Source: JAAYEA01 sp012689325
Lineage (GTDB): Bacteria; Chloroflexota; Anaerolineae; JAAYEA01
DNA length: 64,000 nucleotides
Direction of reading: 5' to 3'
Assembly (NCBI GenBank): GCA_036841525.1
Contig: DAITVZ010000019.1
Coordinates: 1 to 64,000 of the forward strand
Each line of letters opens with the position of its first letter. Positions within the stretch are counted from its first letter, which is position 1. The translations under genes and the position numbers were made by a program. The notes beneath the pieces were generated by a model, which was given only the letters and a program-made list of their open reading frames with translations, was not told where the DNA came from and searched no databases. This document shows, piece by piece, positions 41,917 through 49,571 of this stretch.

Positions 41917-42972
41917 TTAATGCATCAGGAGCTTGTTGCGATAGCGGGCATAGACCGCGTAATCCACCTCGCGCCGCCGGGCCAGATAGGTCGCCGTCGC
42001 CGGCGCCTTGCGCCGCCGCTCGGTGATCAGGTCCGTCACCACGAAGGAAAAGGCGTCGCTGCCCGCGCCGGAGCCGAACGACACCAGCAGGATGCGGTCG
42101 CCCGGGCTGGCCTCGTCCAGCACGGCGGTGAGCCCCAGGATGGACGATCCGGCGTAGGTGTTGCCCACCCGCCCCACCAGCAGCCCCGTCTCGATCTGGG
42201 CGGGGGTAAAGCCCAGGCTCTTGGCGGCGCGCGCCGGGAATTTGGGGTTGGGCTGGTGCAGCACGGCCTGGGCGTAATCCTTGGCGGTGTAGCCCAGCTC
42301 CTCCATCAGGTGGCGCGCCGCGCCCTCCACGTGGTGGAAATAGGCCGGGTCGCCGGTAAAGCGCCCGCCGTGGCGGGGGTAATGCTCGTGCGCCCGCCGG
42401 TAAAAGTCGGGCGTGTCCGAGACGAACGAGTAGGACCCCTCCAGATAAGCGAGGCTGTTCTCCCGCGGGCCGATCACATAAGCCGCGCCGCCCGAGGCGG
42501 CGGTGTATTCCAGCGCGTCGTTGGGGCGGCCCTGGGCGGTGTCCGCGCCGATGGCCAGGGCGTAATCGCCCATCCCCGAGCCCACCAGCGCGAAGGAGGC
42601 CTGCATCGTCTCGGTCCCCGCCTTGCAGGCGAACTCCCAGTCCGCCGCCGTCACGTTGGGCGTGGCGCCGATGGCCTGGGCGACGATGGTGCCGCTGGGC
42701 TTGACGGCGTAGGGCTTGGACTCGCTGCCGACCCACACGGCCCTGAGCTGCTGCGGGCGAATCCCCGCCCGCGCGATGGCGTTGCGGGCGGCCTCGATGG
42801 CCATGGTCACGGCGTCCTCGTCCAGCCCGGCCACCGCCTTTTCCACGACCGGCGACTCGTCCTCGCCCTCGGACCAAACGCGCGAGACCTCGCTGCCGGG
42901 GAGCCGGTAGCGGGGCAAATAGGCGCCATAGCCAGCGATCCCGACCTCGCGGGACGGCTTCATGATGGTCAT
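41917..42972 (-). CDS. Archaeal-type HMG-CoA synthase
   Basis: 351 residues. Adds acetyl-CoA to acetoacetyl-CoA to give HMG-CoA. Thiolase-fold enzyme close to KAS III: acyl-accepting Cys116 in WEFACKAGTETMQ, His239 in AVLHQPNPKFP, and GNTYAGSSILGLTAVLDEA with the last conserved Asn. The start overlaps the reductase stop (ATGA), with GAGGGAA upstream, so the pair is translationally coupled; ATG 42963 is a less likely alternative. The type with KPYAVKPSGTIVAQAIG is found in archaea and in some bacteria. Confidence 0.94.
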   Translation of the reverse strand: MTIMKPSREVGIAGYGAYLPRYRLPGSEVSRVWSEGEDESPVVEKAVAGLDEDAVTMAIEAARNAIARAGIRPQQLRAVWVGSESKPYAVKPSGTIVAQAIGATPNVTAADWEFACKAGTETMQASFALVGSGMGDYALAIGADTAQGRPNDALEYTAASGGAAYVIGPRENSLAYLEGSYSFVSDTPDFYRRAHEHYPRHGGRFTGDPAYFHHVEGAARHLMEELGYTAKDYAQAVLHQPNPKFPARAAKSLGFTPAQIETGLLVGRVGNTYAGSSILGLTAVLDEASPGDRILLVSFGSGAGSDAFSFVVTDLITERRRKAPATATYLARRREVDYAVYARYRNKLLMH

Positions 42973-44249
42973 GACATTTCCCTCAATATCTCTTGCGCGC
43001 GATCCAGCCGGATGACCTTTTCGGCCACCATGCGCGCCACCACGGCGTCCACGCGCTCGGGCGGCGCGCCGGCGGCGATGGCGAGCTGCCGGGCGTGCAG
43101 CGCCATGTGGCCGCGCTGGATCCCCTCGGCGGCCAGGGCGCGGATGGCGGCCAGGTTCTGGGCCAGCCCCACCGCGGCCACCACCTCGGCCAGCTCCCGG
43201 GCGCTCTGGACGCCCAGGACCTTGAGCGCCACCTGCGCCAGCGGGTGCACCTTGGTGGCGCCGCCCACCGTCCCCACGGCCATGGGCAGCTCCAGCGTGC
43301 CCACCAGGTTCCCCTGCGCGTCCCGCCCCCACTTGGAGAGGGAGGTGTAGCGCCCGCCGCGGGCGGCGTAGGCATGCGCCCCCGCCTCGATGGCCCGCCA
43401 GTCGTTGCCGGTGGCCAGCACCACCGCGTCGATGCCGTTCATGATCCCCTTGTTGTGCGTGGCCGCGCGATAGGGATCGCTGGCGGCGAAAGCATACGCC
43501 TCCACGATCCCCTGCGCCACGTCCTCGCCACTGTAACCCTCTTGAGCCAGCGCGGATACGGGGACCACGGCCTGGGCCCGCGCCAGCCGCCGGTCCGCCA
43601 GGTTGGAGAGGATGCGCAGCCGCACCCGCCCGCCGCTGATCTCGGCGGCCAGCGGAGCGATGGCCTCCAGCGCGGTGTTCACCGTGTTGGCGCCCATGGC
43701 GTCGCGGGCGTCATACAAGAGGTGCAGCGCCAGCATCGGCCCCACCGGGCTCTCCTCGATGACCCGTACCTCCACGTCGCGCGCGCCGCCGCCCAGCCGG
43801 ATCATCAGCGGGTCCTGCTGGTTGGCCAGCGCGATCAGCCGCTCCTTGGCCGCCAAGAGCGCGAAACGCGCCGCCCAGGGATCGGCCACGTCCAGGATCT
43901 GCAGTTGTCCGATCATCAGCGGCGCGTCGCTGTGGGCCTGGAAGCCGCCGCCCTCGCGCACCAACCGCGCGGCATAGCTGGCTCCGGCTACCACCGAGGG
44001 CTCCTCGATGGCCATGGGCACGAGATAGTCGCGCCCGTTGATCTGAAAGTTCGTGGCGATGCCCAGCGGCAGGCCATAGACGCCCACCACGTTCTCGATC
44101 ATGCGGTCGGCCTGCTCCACGGGCAGGGCCAACCCCTGGCGCAAGAGCGCCGCCTCGGCCTCGGAGAGCCCGGCGAAGGCCTGCACGGCCTCCACGCGCT
44201 GCTCGCGCGGCATCTTGAAAAAGCCGCTGATGCGGGACGAATGGGTCAT
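42969..44249 (-). CDS. mvaA: Class II HMG-CoA reductase
   Basis: 426 residues, soluble. Reduces HMG-CoA to mevalonate (or the reverse). All four catalytic residues are visible, at the same numbers as in the well-studied Pseudomonas mevalonii enzyme: Glu83 (IEEPSVVAGAS), Lys267 (THNKGIMNGID), Asp283 (ATGNDWRAIE) and His381 (QRGHMALHARQ). The cofactor segment DAMGANTVNT is near residue 183. Class II enzymes can serve breakdown or biosynthesis; with synthase, thiolase and mevalonate kinase present, biosynthesis is more likely. It is the first gene of the operon. Confidence 0.95.
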   Translation of the reverse strand: MTHSSRISGFFKMPREQRVEAVQAFAGLSEAEAALLRQGLALPVEQADRMIENVVGVYGLPLGIATNFQINGRDYLVPMAIEEPSVVAGASYAARLVREGGGFQAHSDAPLMIGQLQILDVADPWAARFALLAAKERLIALANQQDPLMIRLGGGARDVEVRVIEESPVGPMLALHLLYDARDAMGANTVNTALEAIAPLAAEISGGRVRLRILSNLADRRLARAQAVVPVSALAQEGYSGEDVAQGIVEAYAFAASDPYRAATHNKGIMNGIDAVVLATGNDWRAIEAGAHAYAARGGRYTSLSKWGRDAQGNLVGTLELPMAVGTVGGATKVHPLAQVALKVLGVQSARELAEVVAAVGLAQNLAAIRALAAEGIQRGHMALHARQLAIAAGAPPERVDAVVARMVAEKVIRLDRAQEILREMS

Positions 44250-44285
44250 GATCGCTATCCTCGACGGTACGTGATGGGCGCCAAA

Positions 44286-44326
44286 AGGCTCGCAGTCCGA
44301 CTACGAGCCTACGATGCCGGATTATA
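44286..44326 (-). promoter_or_regulatory. -10 box and leader hairpin of the HMG-CoA reductase operon
   Basis: Minus-strand TATAAT at 44326-44321, without a well-spaced -35. Just downstream, AGGCTCG (44286-44292) and CGAGCCT (44304-44310) form a 7-bp hairpin at the start of the mRNA leader. Confidence 0.5.
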
Positions 44327-44446
44327 CACTCCCTGCGCTCTCAAGAGCTATCAAATCTCGGCGCGGGCCAAAACCGTTGCCTTGCGCGCCGCCATGATAG
44401 CTTTTGACAGTGACTGTGGAGGGGTTTTGGCCCCTGGCGCCCCAGC

Positions 44447-44501
44447 TCTAATCCACTTCTAACCTCCGCTTAATCTCTCCTTAATCTGCGCGCGCCATAC
44501 T
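44447..44501 (+). promoter_or_regulatory. Four-unit Pho-box-like array and -10 of the degP-type gene
   Basis: Four direct repeats of 8 nt separated by 3 nt, so exactly 11-bp phased: TCTAATCC (44447), TCTAACCT (44458), CTTAATCT (44469) and CTTAATCT (44480). This fits the YTTAAYYW-3-YTTAAYYW form of cyanobacterial Pho boxes bound by OmpR/PhoB-type regulators. CATACT at 44496-44501 is a fitting -10 with no separate -35, as in activator-dependent promoters. Confidence 0.65.
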
Positions 44502-44539
44502 GTACCCGAGTTCGAACCGTAACGTGGGAGGTTTTTCCT

Positions 44540-45793
44540 ATGGAGACGAGACCAAATAAGTTCTATGCAGCCGCGATCGTGATCGTGGTGTTGGGCATGA
44601 TCCTGGCCGCCGGGCTAGGCGGGCTCGCCGGCGGGCTGGCCGGCTATTACGCCGCCGGGCGCCGGGCGCTGCCCACGCCGGCGACGGTGGTGGAGCGGGT
44701 GGAGGTCCCCGTCACGCCGCAGGTCACCGCCCAGTCGCCGGTGGCGCAGGCCGCCATCGCGTCCGAGGAGCAGGTGGTGGAGGCGCTCTACGAGCGGGTG
44801 AACCCCTCCGTGGTCTATATCAGCGTGGCGGTCCGCGCCCAGGGGATGAGCTTCCCCTTCGGGCAGGGCCAGGGCGGCGGGCAGTACCAATACGGCTCGG
44901 GGTCCGGCTTTGTCTATGATCGCCAGGGCCACATCGTCACCAACAACCATGTGGTGGAGGGCGCCGAGCGCATCGAGGTCGTCTTTTCCGACGACACGAC
45001 CGTCCCGGCCACGGTGGTCGGGACCGACCCCGATAGCGACCTGGCCGTGATCAAGGTCGACCCCGAGGGGCTGGACCTGGTGGCGGTGGAGCTGGGCGAT
45101 TCGGACGCGCTCAAGGTGGGGCAGAAAGTGGCCGCCATCGGCAACCCCTTTGGCTATCAGGGCACCCTGACCACCGGCGTGGTCAGCGCGCTGAGCCGCA
45201 GCCTGCCCGCCAGCGAGACCGAGGACGGCGGCTCCTATAGCATCCCGGATGTGATCCAGACCGACGCGGCCATCAACCCCGGCAACTCGGGCGGCCCGCT
45301 GCTGGATTACGCGGGGCGCGTCGTGGGCGTCAATGCCGCCATCGAGTCGGCGGTGGCCAGCTCTTCCGGCGTGGGCTTTGCCATCCCGGTGAGCCTGGTC
45401 AAGCTGGTGGTGCCGGTCCTGATCGAGAGCGGGCAGTACGAGTACTCTTACCTGGGCATCAGCGGCGGGACGATCGCGCCGCAGGTGGCCGAGGCCATGG
45501 GCCTTCCGCGGAATCAGCGCGGCGCGCTGGTGGCCACGGTGACCCCGGGCGGCCCGGCGGATGAGGCGGGGCTCCGCGCCAGCAACGAGACCACCATCAT
45601 CGATGGCATCCAGGCGCCCATGGGCGGCGACGTGATCGTGGCCATCGACGGCCAGGCCATCGCCGGCATGGACGACCTGATCCTCTACCTGGTCCGCGAG
45701 ACGGTGCCTGGCGACAAGGCCACCCTCACCGTGCTGCGGGACGGCAAGAGCGTGGAGCTATCCGTGACCCTGGCCGCGCGCCCCAAGAGCTAA
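44540..45793 (+). CDS. DegP/HtrA-family membrane-anchored serine protease
   Basis: 417 residues. One N-terminal membrane anchor (residues 8-37, very Gly/Ala-rich), a linker, then a trypsin-like domain with His137 (TNNHVVEG), Asp167 (DSDLAVIKV) and Ser250 (INPGNSGGPLLD), and one PDZ domain (residues about 300-415, GDVIVAIDGQAIAGMDDLIL). The protease domain would lie outside the membrane and degrade misfolded proteins. The loop after His contains a Gly/Gln-rich stretch (GQGQGGGQYQYGSGS). GGGAGG precedes the ATG. The promoter region carries the Pho-box-like array, suggesting control by an OmpR/PhoB-type regulator. Confidence 0.93.
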   Translation: METRPNKFYAAAIVIVVLGMILAAGLGGLAGGLAGYYAAGRRALPTPATVVERVEVPVTPQVTAQSPVAQAAIASEEQVVEALYERVNPSVVYISVAVRAQGMSFPFGQGQGGGQYQYGSGSGFVYDRQGHIVTNNHVVEGAERIEVVFSDDTTVPATVVGTDPDSDLAVIKVDPEGLDLVAVELGDSDALKVGQKVAAIGNPFGYQGTLTTGVVSALSRSLPASETEDGGSYSIPDVIQTDAAINPGNSGGPLLDYAGRVVGVNAAIESAVASSSGVGFAIPVSLVKLVVPVLIESGQYEYSYLGISGGTIAPQVAEAMGLPRNQRGALVATVTPGGPADEAGLRASNETTIIDGIQAPMGGDVIVAIDGQAIAGMDDLILYLVRETVPGDKATLTVLRDGKSVELSVTLAARPKS

Positions 45794-45805
45794 CGCGCGC
45801 AACGA

Positions 45806-45841
45806 AAGAGGCCGGACGAGGTTTCCCTCGCCCGGCCTTTT
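45806..45841 (+). terminator. Rho-independent terminator after the protease gene
   Basis: Arms GCCGGaCGAGG / CCTCGcCCGGC with one mismatch, extended by AG/CT, then CCTTTTG. It lies between convergent genes. Confidence 0.85.
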
Positions 45842-45861
45842 GCATTTCTCGGCCCTGCCGG

Positions 45862-46698
45862 TCAGTCCAGCTTGAGCACGCGGATGGCGTTCTCCCGCGC
45901 GATCTTGGCCAGCGCCGTCTCGCTCAGGTTCAGGCCCATCAGGGTGTCCACGATGTCCACCCGCTGCCCCGGCGAGAGATAGTCGGTGGCGAAAAAGAGC
46001 TTGTCCTGGTGCCGCTCCAGGAACGAGCGGGCGAACTCGGGGTCGCGGGTCAGCGCATTGTTCGCCGACCCGGCGGAGAGGTCGCCGTAGAGGTTGGGGT
46101 ACTGGCCCAAGAGGCGATCCGTGGCGCCGGTGGGGACCACCGGGCCCTTGGGATAGCCGCTCATCTCGGCGGCGGTGACGTTGGCCGAGACCTCGGACCA
46201 AAAGTGGGGGCCATGCCCGATAAAGAGGGTGTCCGGGTAAAGCCGCAGCATGTTCTCCAGGCCGGGGAAGCCCAGCCAGTCGCGGTTGATGTGCTGGTCA
46301 AAGTGAAAGACCATGGGCAGCCCCAGCTCGCCGCAGGCGGCAAAGAGCACCTGGTTCATCTTGTCGTCGATGGGGATGCCGGCCAGGTTCTCGCCAAAGC
46401 CCTTGCACCCCTGGGCGATGTACTCGCGCAGGATCGGGCGCGGGTCAAAATGGCCGGGGTAGCGCCGCCGCGGGTCGATGTTGCAGAACGGGATGAACCG
46501 GTCGGGATAGCGCCGCGCCACCTCCAGCACCTCGGAGGTGGTGACGTAATAGTCCAGCTCCTCGGCGCACTCGATGGGGAGCAGCACCGTCCGCTCGATC
46601 CCCAGCTCGTCCATCTTGGCGATCAGGTCCTCGGGCGTGGCCGGGGCGCGGTCCACCAGCAGCCGCCCGACGTGCATGTGGGTATCTATGAATCGCAT
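45862..46698 (-). CDS. Amidohydrolase-2 family metal-dependent hydrolase
   Basis: 278 residues. TIM-barrel amidohydrolase: FIDTHMHVGRLL with the HxH metal site at residues 7-9, GCKGFGENLAG in the middle, MVFHFDQHINRD with further His ligands, LFIGHGPHFW and LFFATDYLSPG with the last Asp ligand. Members hydrolyse or decarboxylate small ring or lactone compounds. The substrate is unknown. It starts 6 nt after the DegT-type aminotransferase stop, forming a two-gene unit. Confidence 0.85.
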   Translation of the reverse strand: MRFIDTHMHVGRLLVDRAPATPEDLIAKMDELGIERTVLLPIECAEELDYYVTTSEVLEVARRYPDRFIPFCNIDPRRRYPGHFDPRPILREYIAQGCKGFGENLAGIPIDDKMNQVLFAACGELGLPMVFHFDQHINRDWLGFPGLENMLRLYPDTLFIGHGPHFWSEVSANVTAAEMSGYPKGPVVPTGATDRLLGQYPNLYGDLSAGSANNALTRDPEFARSFLERHQDKLFFATDYLSPGQRVDIVDTLMGLNLSETALAKIARENAIRVLKLD

Positions 46699-46704
46699 GG
46701 TCGC

Positions 46705-47967
46705 TTAGCCCTTCTGGGCGCGATAGTGCTTGGCGGCCTTGGCGATGGCGCCGGCGATGTCGCGGGCGTCGTCCTCAGTCATGCCCTCGTTCCAGCTCAT
46801 GGTAAAGGTGTGGGTCAGCACCTGCATGGTGCCGGGATAGTCCTTGCGGTCGTAGGTGATGCCCGGCCGCGCCTGGGGCAGCGTCCAGGGGATCCCCGAC
46901 GTGCCAAAGGTCTTGCGCTCGGCGATGACCGGGTACTCAAAGACCGGGTTGGGGATGTAGCCGACGCCAAAGGGCGCGCCCTCGGCCCGGATCGCCTTGC
47001 CGAAATCGGCCGAGCTGACGCCCAGCGCCTTCTCGTCGATGGTGAAGGAGAAAATCCACCAGGTGGGGTTGGCGCCCGGGGTGATATAGGGCGGGTTCAC
47101 GCCGGGGATCTCTTTCAGCAGCTTGGCGAGCAGCTCGGCGCTGCGGCGGCGGCGCGCCACGATCTCCCCGATCTTGCGCACCTGGGCCAGGCCCACGGCG
47201 CCTTGCAGCTCGGTGAGGCGATAGTTGGGGCCCAAGAACAGGTGGCCGCGATAGTCCGTGCCGGTGCGCGGCCAGCCCTTGTCCGCAAAGAGGCGGGCGC
47301 GATAAGCCAGGTCGTCGTCGTTGGTGATGACCATGCCGCCGTCGCCGGTGGTCATCTGCTTGGACTGCTGAAAGCTAAAGCAGCCCATGGTCCCCATGGT
47401 CCCGGCGGTGTGGCCCTTGTACTCGGACATGTGCGCCTGGGCGCAGTCCTCGATGACGATGAGGTTATGCTTTTTGGCCAGCGCCAGGATCGGGTCCATG
47501 TCGGCCATCTGCCCAAAGAGGTGGACGACGATGATGGCGCGGGTCTTGGGCGTGATCTGCTTGGCGATGGTCTCGGCGGTGATGATGCCGGTGCGGGGGT
47601 CCACGTCGGCAAAGATGGGGACCAGGTTGCACATCAGGATGCCGATGACCGTGCCCATGTCGGTGATGGTGGTGGTGATCACCTCGTCGCCGGGCTCCAG
47701 GTTCAGGGTGCCCATGGCCACGTGCAGCGCGGCGGTGCCCGAGGTGGCGGCGATGGCGTGCTTGGCGCCGTAAATCGCGGCGAACTCGGCCTCCAGCTTG
47801 GCGACCTTGGTGCCGCCCACGCGGTTGAGCTTGCCCTCGCGGATCACTTCCGTCAGCAGGGCGATCTCTTCGTCGCCCAGCATGCGGCCGCTGGCATTGC
47901 CCACCGAGGGAAAGCTCTTGGTGCGGTAGGGCTGCCCGCCGTTGATCGCCAGAATCTCGTCGCTCAT
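46705..47967 (-). CDS. DegT/DnrJ/EryC1/StrS-family aminotransferase
   Basis: 420 residues. PLP enzyme of the sugar-aminotransferase type. Seen: KLEAEFAAIYGAKHAIAATS, the pocket Asp in VIEDCAQAH, and the PLP Lys in CFSFQQSKQMTTGDGGM. Family members aminate nucleotide-linked sugars or scyllo-inosose. The neighbour is an amidohydrolase and not a nucleotide-sugar gene cluster, so a cyclitol or free-sugar substrate is as likely as a cell-wall role. GAGGAGGAG precedes the ATG; the promoter is at 48053-48080. Confidence 0.88.
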   Translation of the reverse strand: MSDEILAINGGQPYRTKSFPSVGNASGRMLGDEEIALLTEVIREGKLNRVGGTKVAKLEAEFAAIYGAKHAIAATSGTAALHVAMGTLNLEPGDEVITTTITDMGTVIGILMCNLVPIFADVDPRTGIITAETIAKQITPKTRAIIVVHLFGQMADMDPILALAKKHNLIVIEDCAQAHMSEYKGHTAGTMGTMGCFSFQQSKQMTTGDGGMVITNDDDLAYRARLFADKGWPRTGTDYRGHLFLGPNYRLTELQGAVGLAQVRKIGEIVARRRRSAELLAKLLKEIPGVNPPYITPGANPTWWIFSFTIDEKALGVSSADFGKAIRAEGAPFGVGYIPNPVFEYPVIAERKTFGTSGIPWTLPQARPGITYDRKDYPGTMQVLTHTFTMSWNEGMTEDDARDIAGAIAKAAKHYRAQKG

Positions 47968-48052
47968 GTCGTTTCTCCTCCTCGCGGAATATCAGTATGC
48001 TTGGCTGCCTGGGCGGGGCGATTCGCTCCCGCCGAATGGATGGTCGCGCCCA

Positions 48053-48080
48053 AGTATAGGCTGATTTGCTTTCTCGTCCA
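48053..48080 (-). promoter_or_regulatory. Promoter of the aminotransferase-amidohydrolase pair
   Basis: Minus strand: TGGACG (48080-48075), 16 nt, TATACT (48058-48053), about 85 nt before the ATG. Confidence 0.55.
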
Positions 48081-48096
48081 CTTTTGAGGCGGACGT

Positions 48097-48471
48097 TCAG
48101 CCTTGGGCGAGCGCGGCCAATTCGGCGCGGGCGGCGCGGGTCATCCCGGCCACCACCAGGTCGTAGGACTCGTCCATCATCGCGGCCAGCTCGTCCCACG
48201 GCACGCTGCCATCCAGCGCCACCGTGTTCCAATGGCGCTTGTTGAGGTGATAGCCGGCGGTCACCGTCGGATAGATGGCGCGCAAGAGCAGGGCGTGGTC
48301 CGGGTCGCACTTGAGCGAAAGGTGCGCCGGCCTCCCTTCCCAGGCGACCCCGGCGAACATTTTGTGCAGCACCTTGAAGACGAGGTAATCGGGGCCGAAG
48401 GGCGTCCCCTCCGACGTCCCCGGCTTGGCGAGCAGGTACGCGCGGACCTGCACCAAGGGGTCTTGTGGCAT
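48097..48471 (-). CDS. MmcQ/YjbR family protein
   Basis: 124 residues. Family features: the YLLAKPGTSEGTPFGPDYLV start, LSLKCDPDHALLLRAIYPTV in the middle, YHLNKRHWNTVALDGSVPWD, then a C-terminal helix. The fold resembles CyaY with a double-wing DNA-binding surface, but its biological role is not known. The ATG at 48471 has GGAGGG 7-8 nt upstream; the open frame extends a few codons further without such a site. Confidence 0.88.
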   Translation of the reverse strand: MPQDPLVQVRAYLLAKPGTSEGTPFGPDYLVFKVLHKMFAGVAWEGRPAHLSLKCDPDHALLLRAIYPTVTAGYHLNKRHWNTVALDGSVPWDELAAMMDESYDLVVAGMTRAARAELAALAQG

Positions 48472-48506
48472 GATGTGGCCCTCCTGGAGACACGGCATCG
48501 ATTCGG

Positions 48507-49571
48507 CTACTCCTCCGCCGCGCGCCCCGGCCCAACGGCGGGCAGCCCGGCGTCCACGGCCTTGGCCGCCGCCGCCGCGCGGGTGTGCACGCCCAGCTTG
48601 GCAAAGATGGCCTTCAGGTGGCGCTTGACCGTGTTGGGGGCGATCACCAGCGCCTCGGCGATCTCGCGGTTGGAGCGGCCCTGCGCCAGGAGCGCCAGCG
48701 TCTCGCGCTCTCGCGGGGTGAGCCCCTCCAGCGCGCCAGGCGGGCGGCTGCTGACGGCCTCCTGCACCGCCTCGATGAACCCCTTCCGGCTAAAGCCCCG
48801 CTTTTCCAGACAGGCATAGACGTCGTATTCGGCATAGGCGCGCTCGATCTCGTCCGGGGTGGCCGCGCCGGTGACCACCAGCGTCGGCGTGCCGGAGGCG
48901 CGGGTGCTGGCCAGCAGCCGATATCCTGGCAACAGGCCCCCACGGGGGGCATCCCCCTCCAGCGCCAGGTCCACGATGGCGATATCGTACCTGGACCGGC
49001 GCAGGCGACCCAGCGCCTCGCCATAGCTGGCGCACAGCCGCGCCTGGTAACCGGCGTCGGCCAGCAGCTCGGCCAGGATGGAGCGCCAGCCAGCGTCGTC
49101 TTCCACCACCAGCGCCGCGCGGGCGGGGCGCTCCTCGGACGGCGGGGCGAGCGGGGGCGCGCCAGCGGGCGCCGCCTCGGCGGGGGGCGCGGCCAGCGCC
49201 CGGCCGATCACCTGGCGGAACTCGGCGCGGCGAAAGACCTCCTTGCGCAGCAGGGTGAAGGCGCCGTATTCGGAGAGCGCTTGCACCGCCAGCTCCACCG
49301 TGGCATAGCCGGTGAGCATCACCGTGGCGCAGCCGGGGTCGTGGCGGCGCACCGCCTCCAGCACGCGCAGCCCGTCCCGGTTGGTGTGGTCGGCCTCGCC
49401 CAGCGCCAGGTCCACCACGGCCACGCGGTGGGGCGCGCCGCGGATGGCGGCGATGGCCCCGTCCAGGCTCGCCGCCAGGTCCACCTCCAGCCCCAGGTCG
49501 CCCAGCAGCTCGGCAAGCAATTGCCGCCAGGAGCGGTCGTCCTCCACCACCAGCGCGCGCGGCGCCATCAT
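48507..49571 (-). CDS. Response regulator with two receiver domains and a LuxR HTH
   Basis: 354 residues in the order REC-REC-HTH. REC1 (residues 1-125) has VEDD, phospho-acceptor Asp in VVDLALGEADHTNRDGL and the Lys in LLRKEVF. REC2 (about 155-275) has VEDD, IVDLALEGDAP and CLEKRGF. A Pro/Ala linker joins them. The HTH begins LTPRERETLALLAQGRSNRE near residue 290 and ends KRHLKAIFAKLGVHTRA. Both receivers look able to be phosphorylated. The start overlaps the kinase stop (ATGATG), so kinase and regulator form one unit. The exact start is one of two adjacent ATG codons. Confidence 0.9.
   Translation of the reverse strand: MMAPRALVVEDDRSWRQLLAELLGDLGLEVDLAASLDGAIAAIRGAPHRVAVVDLALGEADHTNRDGLRVLEAVRRHDPGCATVMLTGYATVELAVQALSEYGAFTLLRKEVFRRAEFRQVIGRALAAPPAEAAPAGAPPLAPPSEERPARAALVVEDDAGWRSILAELLADAGYQARLCASYGEALGRLRRSRYDIAIVDLALEGDAPRGGLLPGYRLLASTRASGTPTLVVTGAATPDEIERAYAEYDVYACLEKRGFSRKGFIEAVQEAVSSRPPGALEGLTPRERETLALLAQGRSNREIAEALVIAPNTVKRHLKAIFAKLGVHTRAAAAAKAVDAGLPAVGPGRAAEE

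Noticed and set aside
44505..44520. tRNA T-loop-like GAGTTCGAACC
   Set aside because: No acceptor stem, anticodon arm or CCA-side pairing around it. It lies between a promoter and the protease start.
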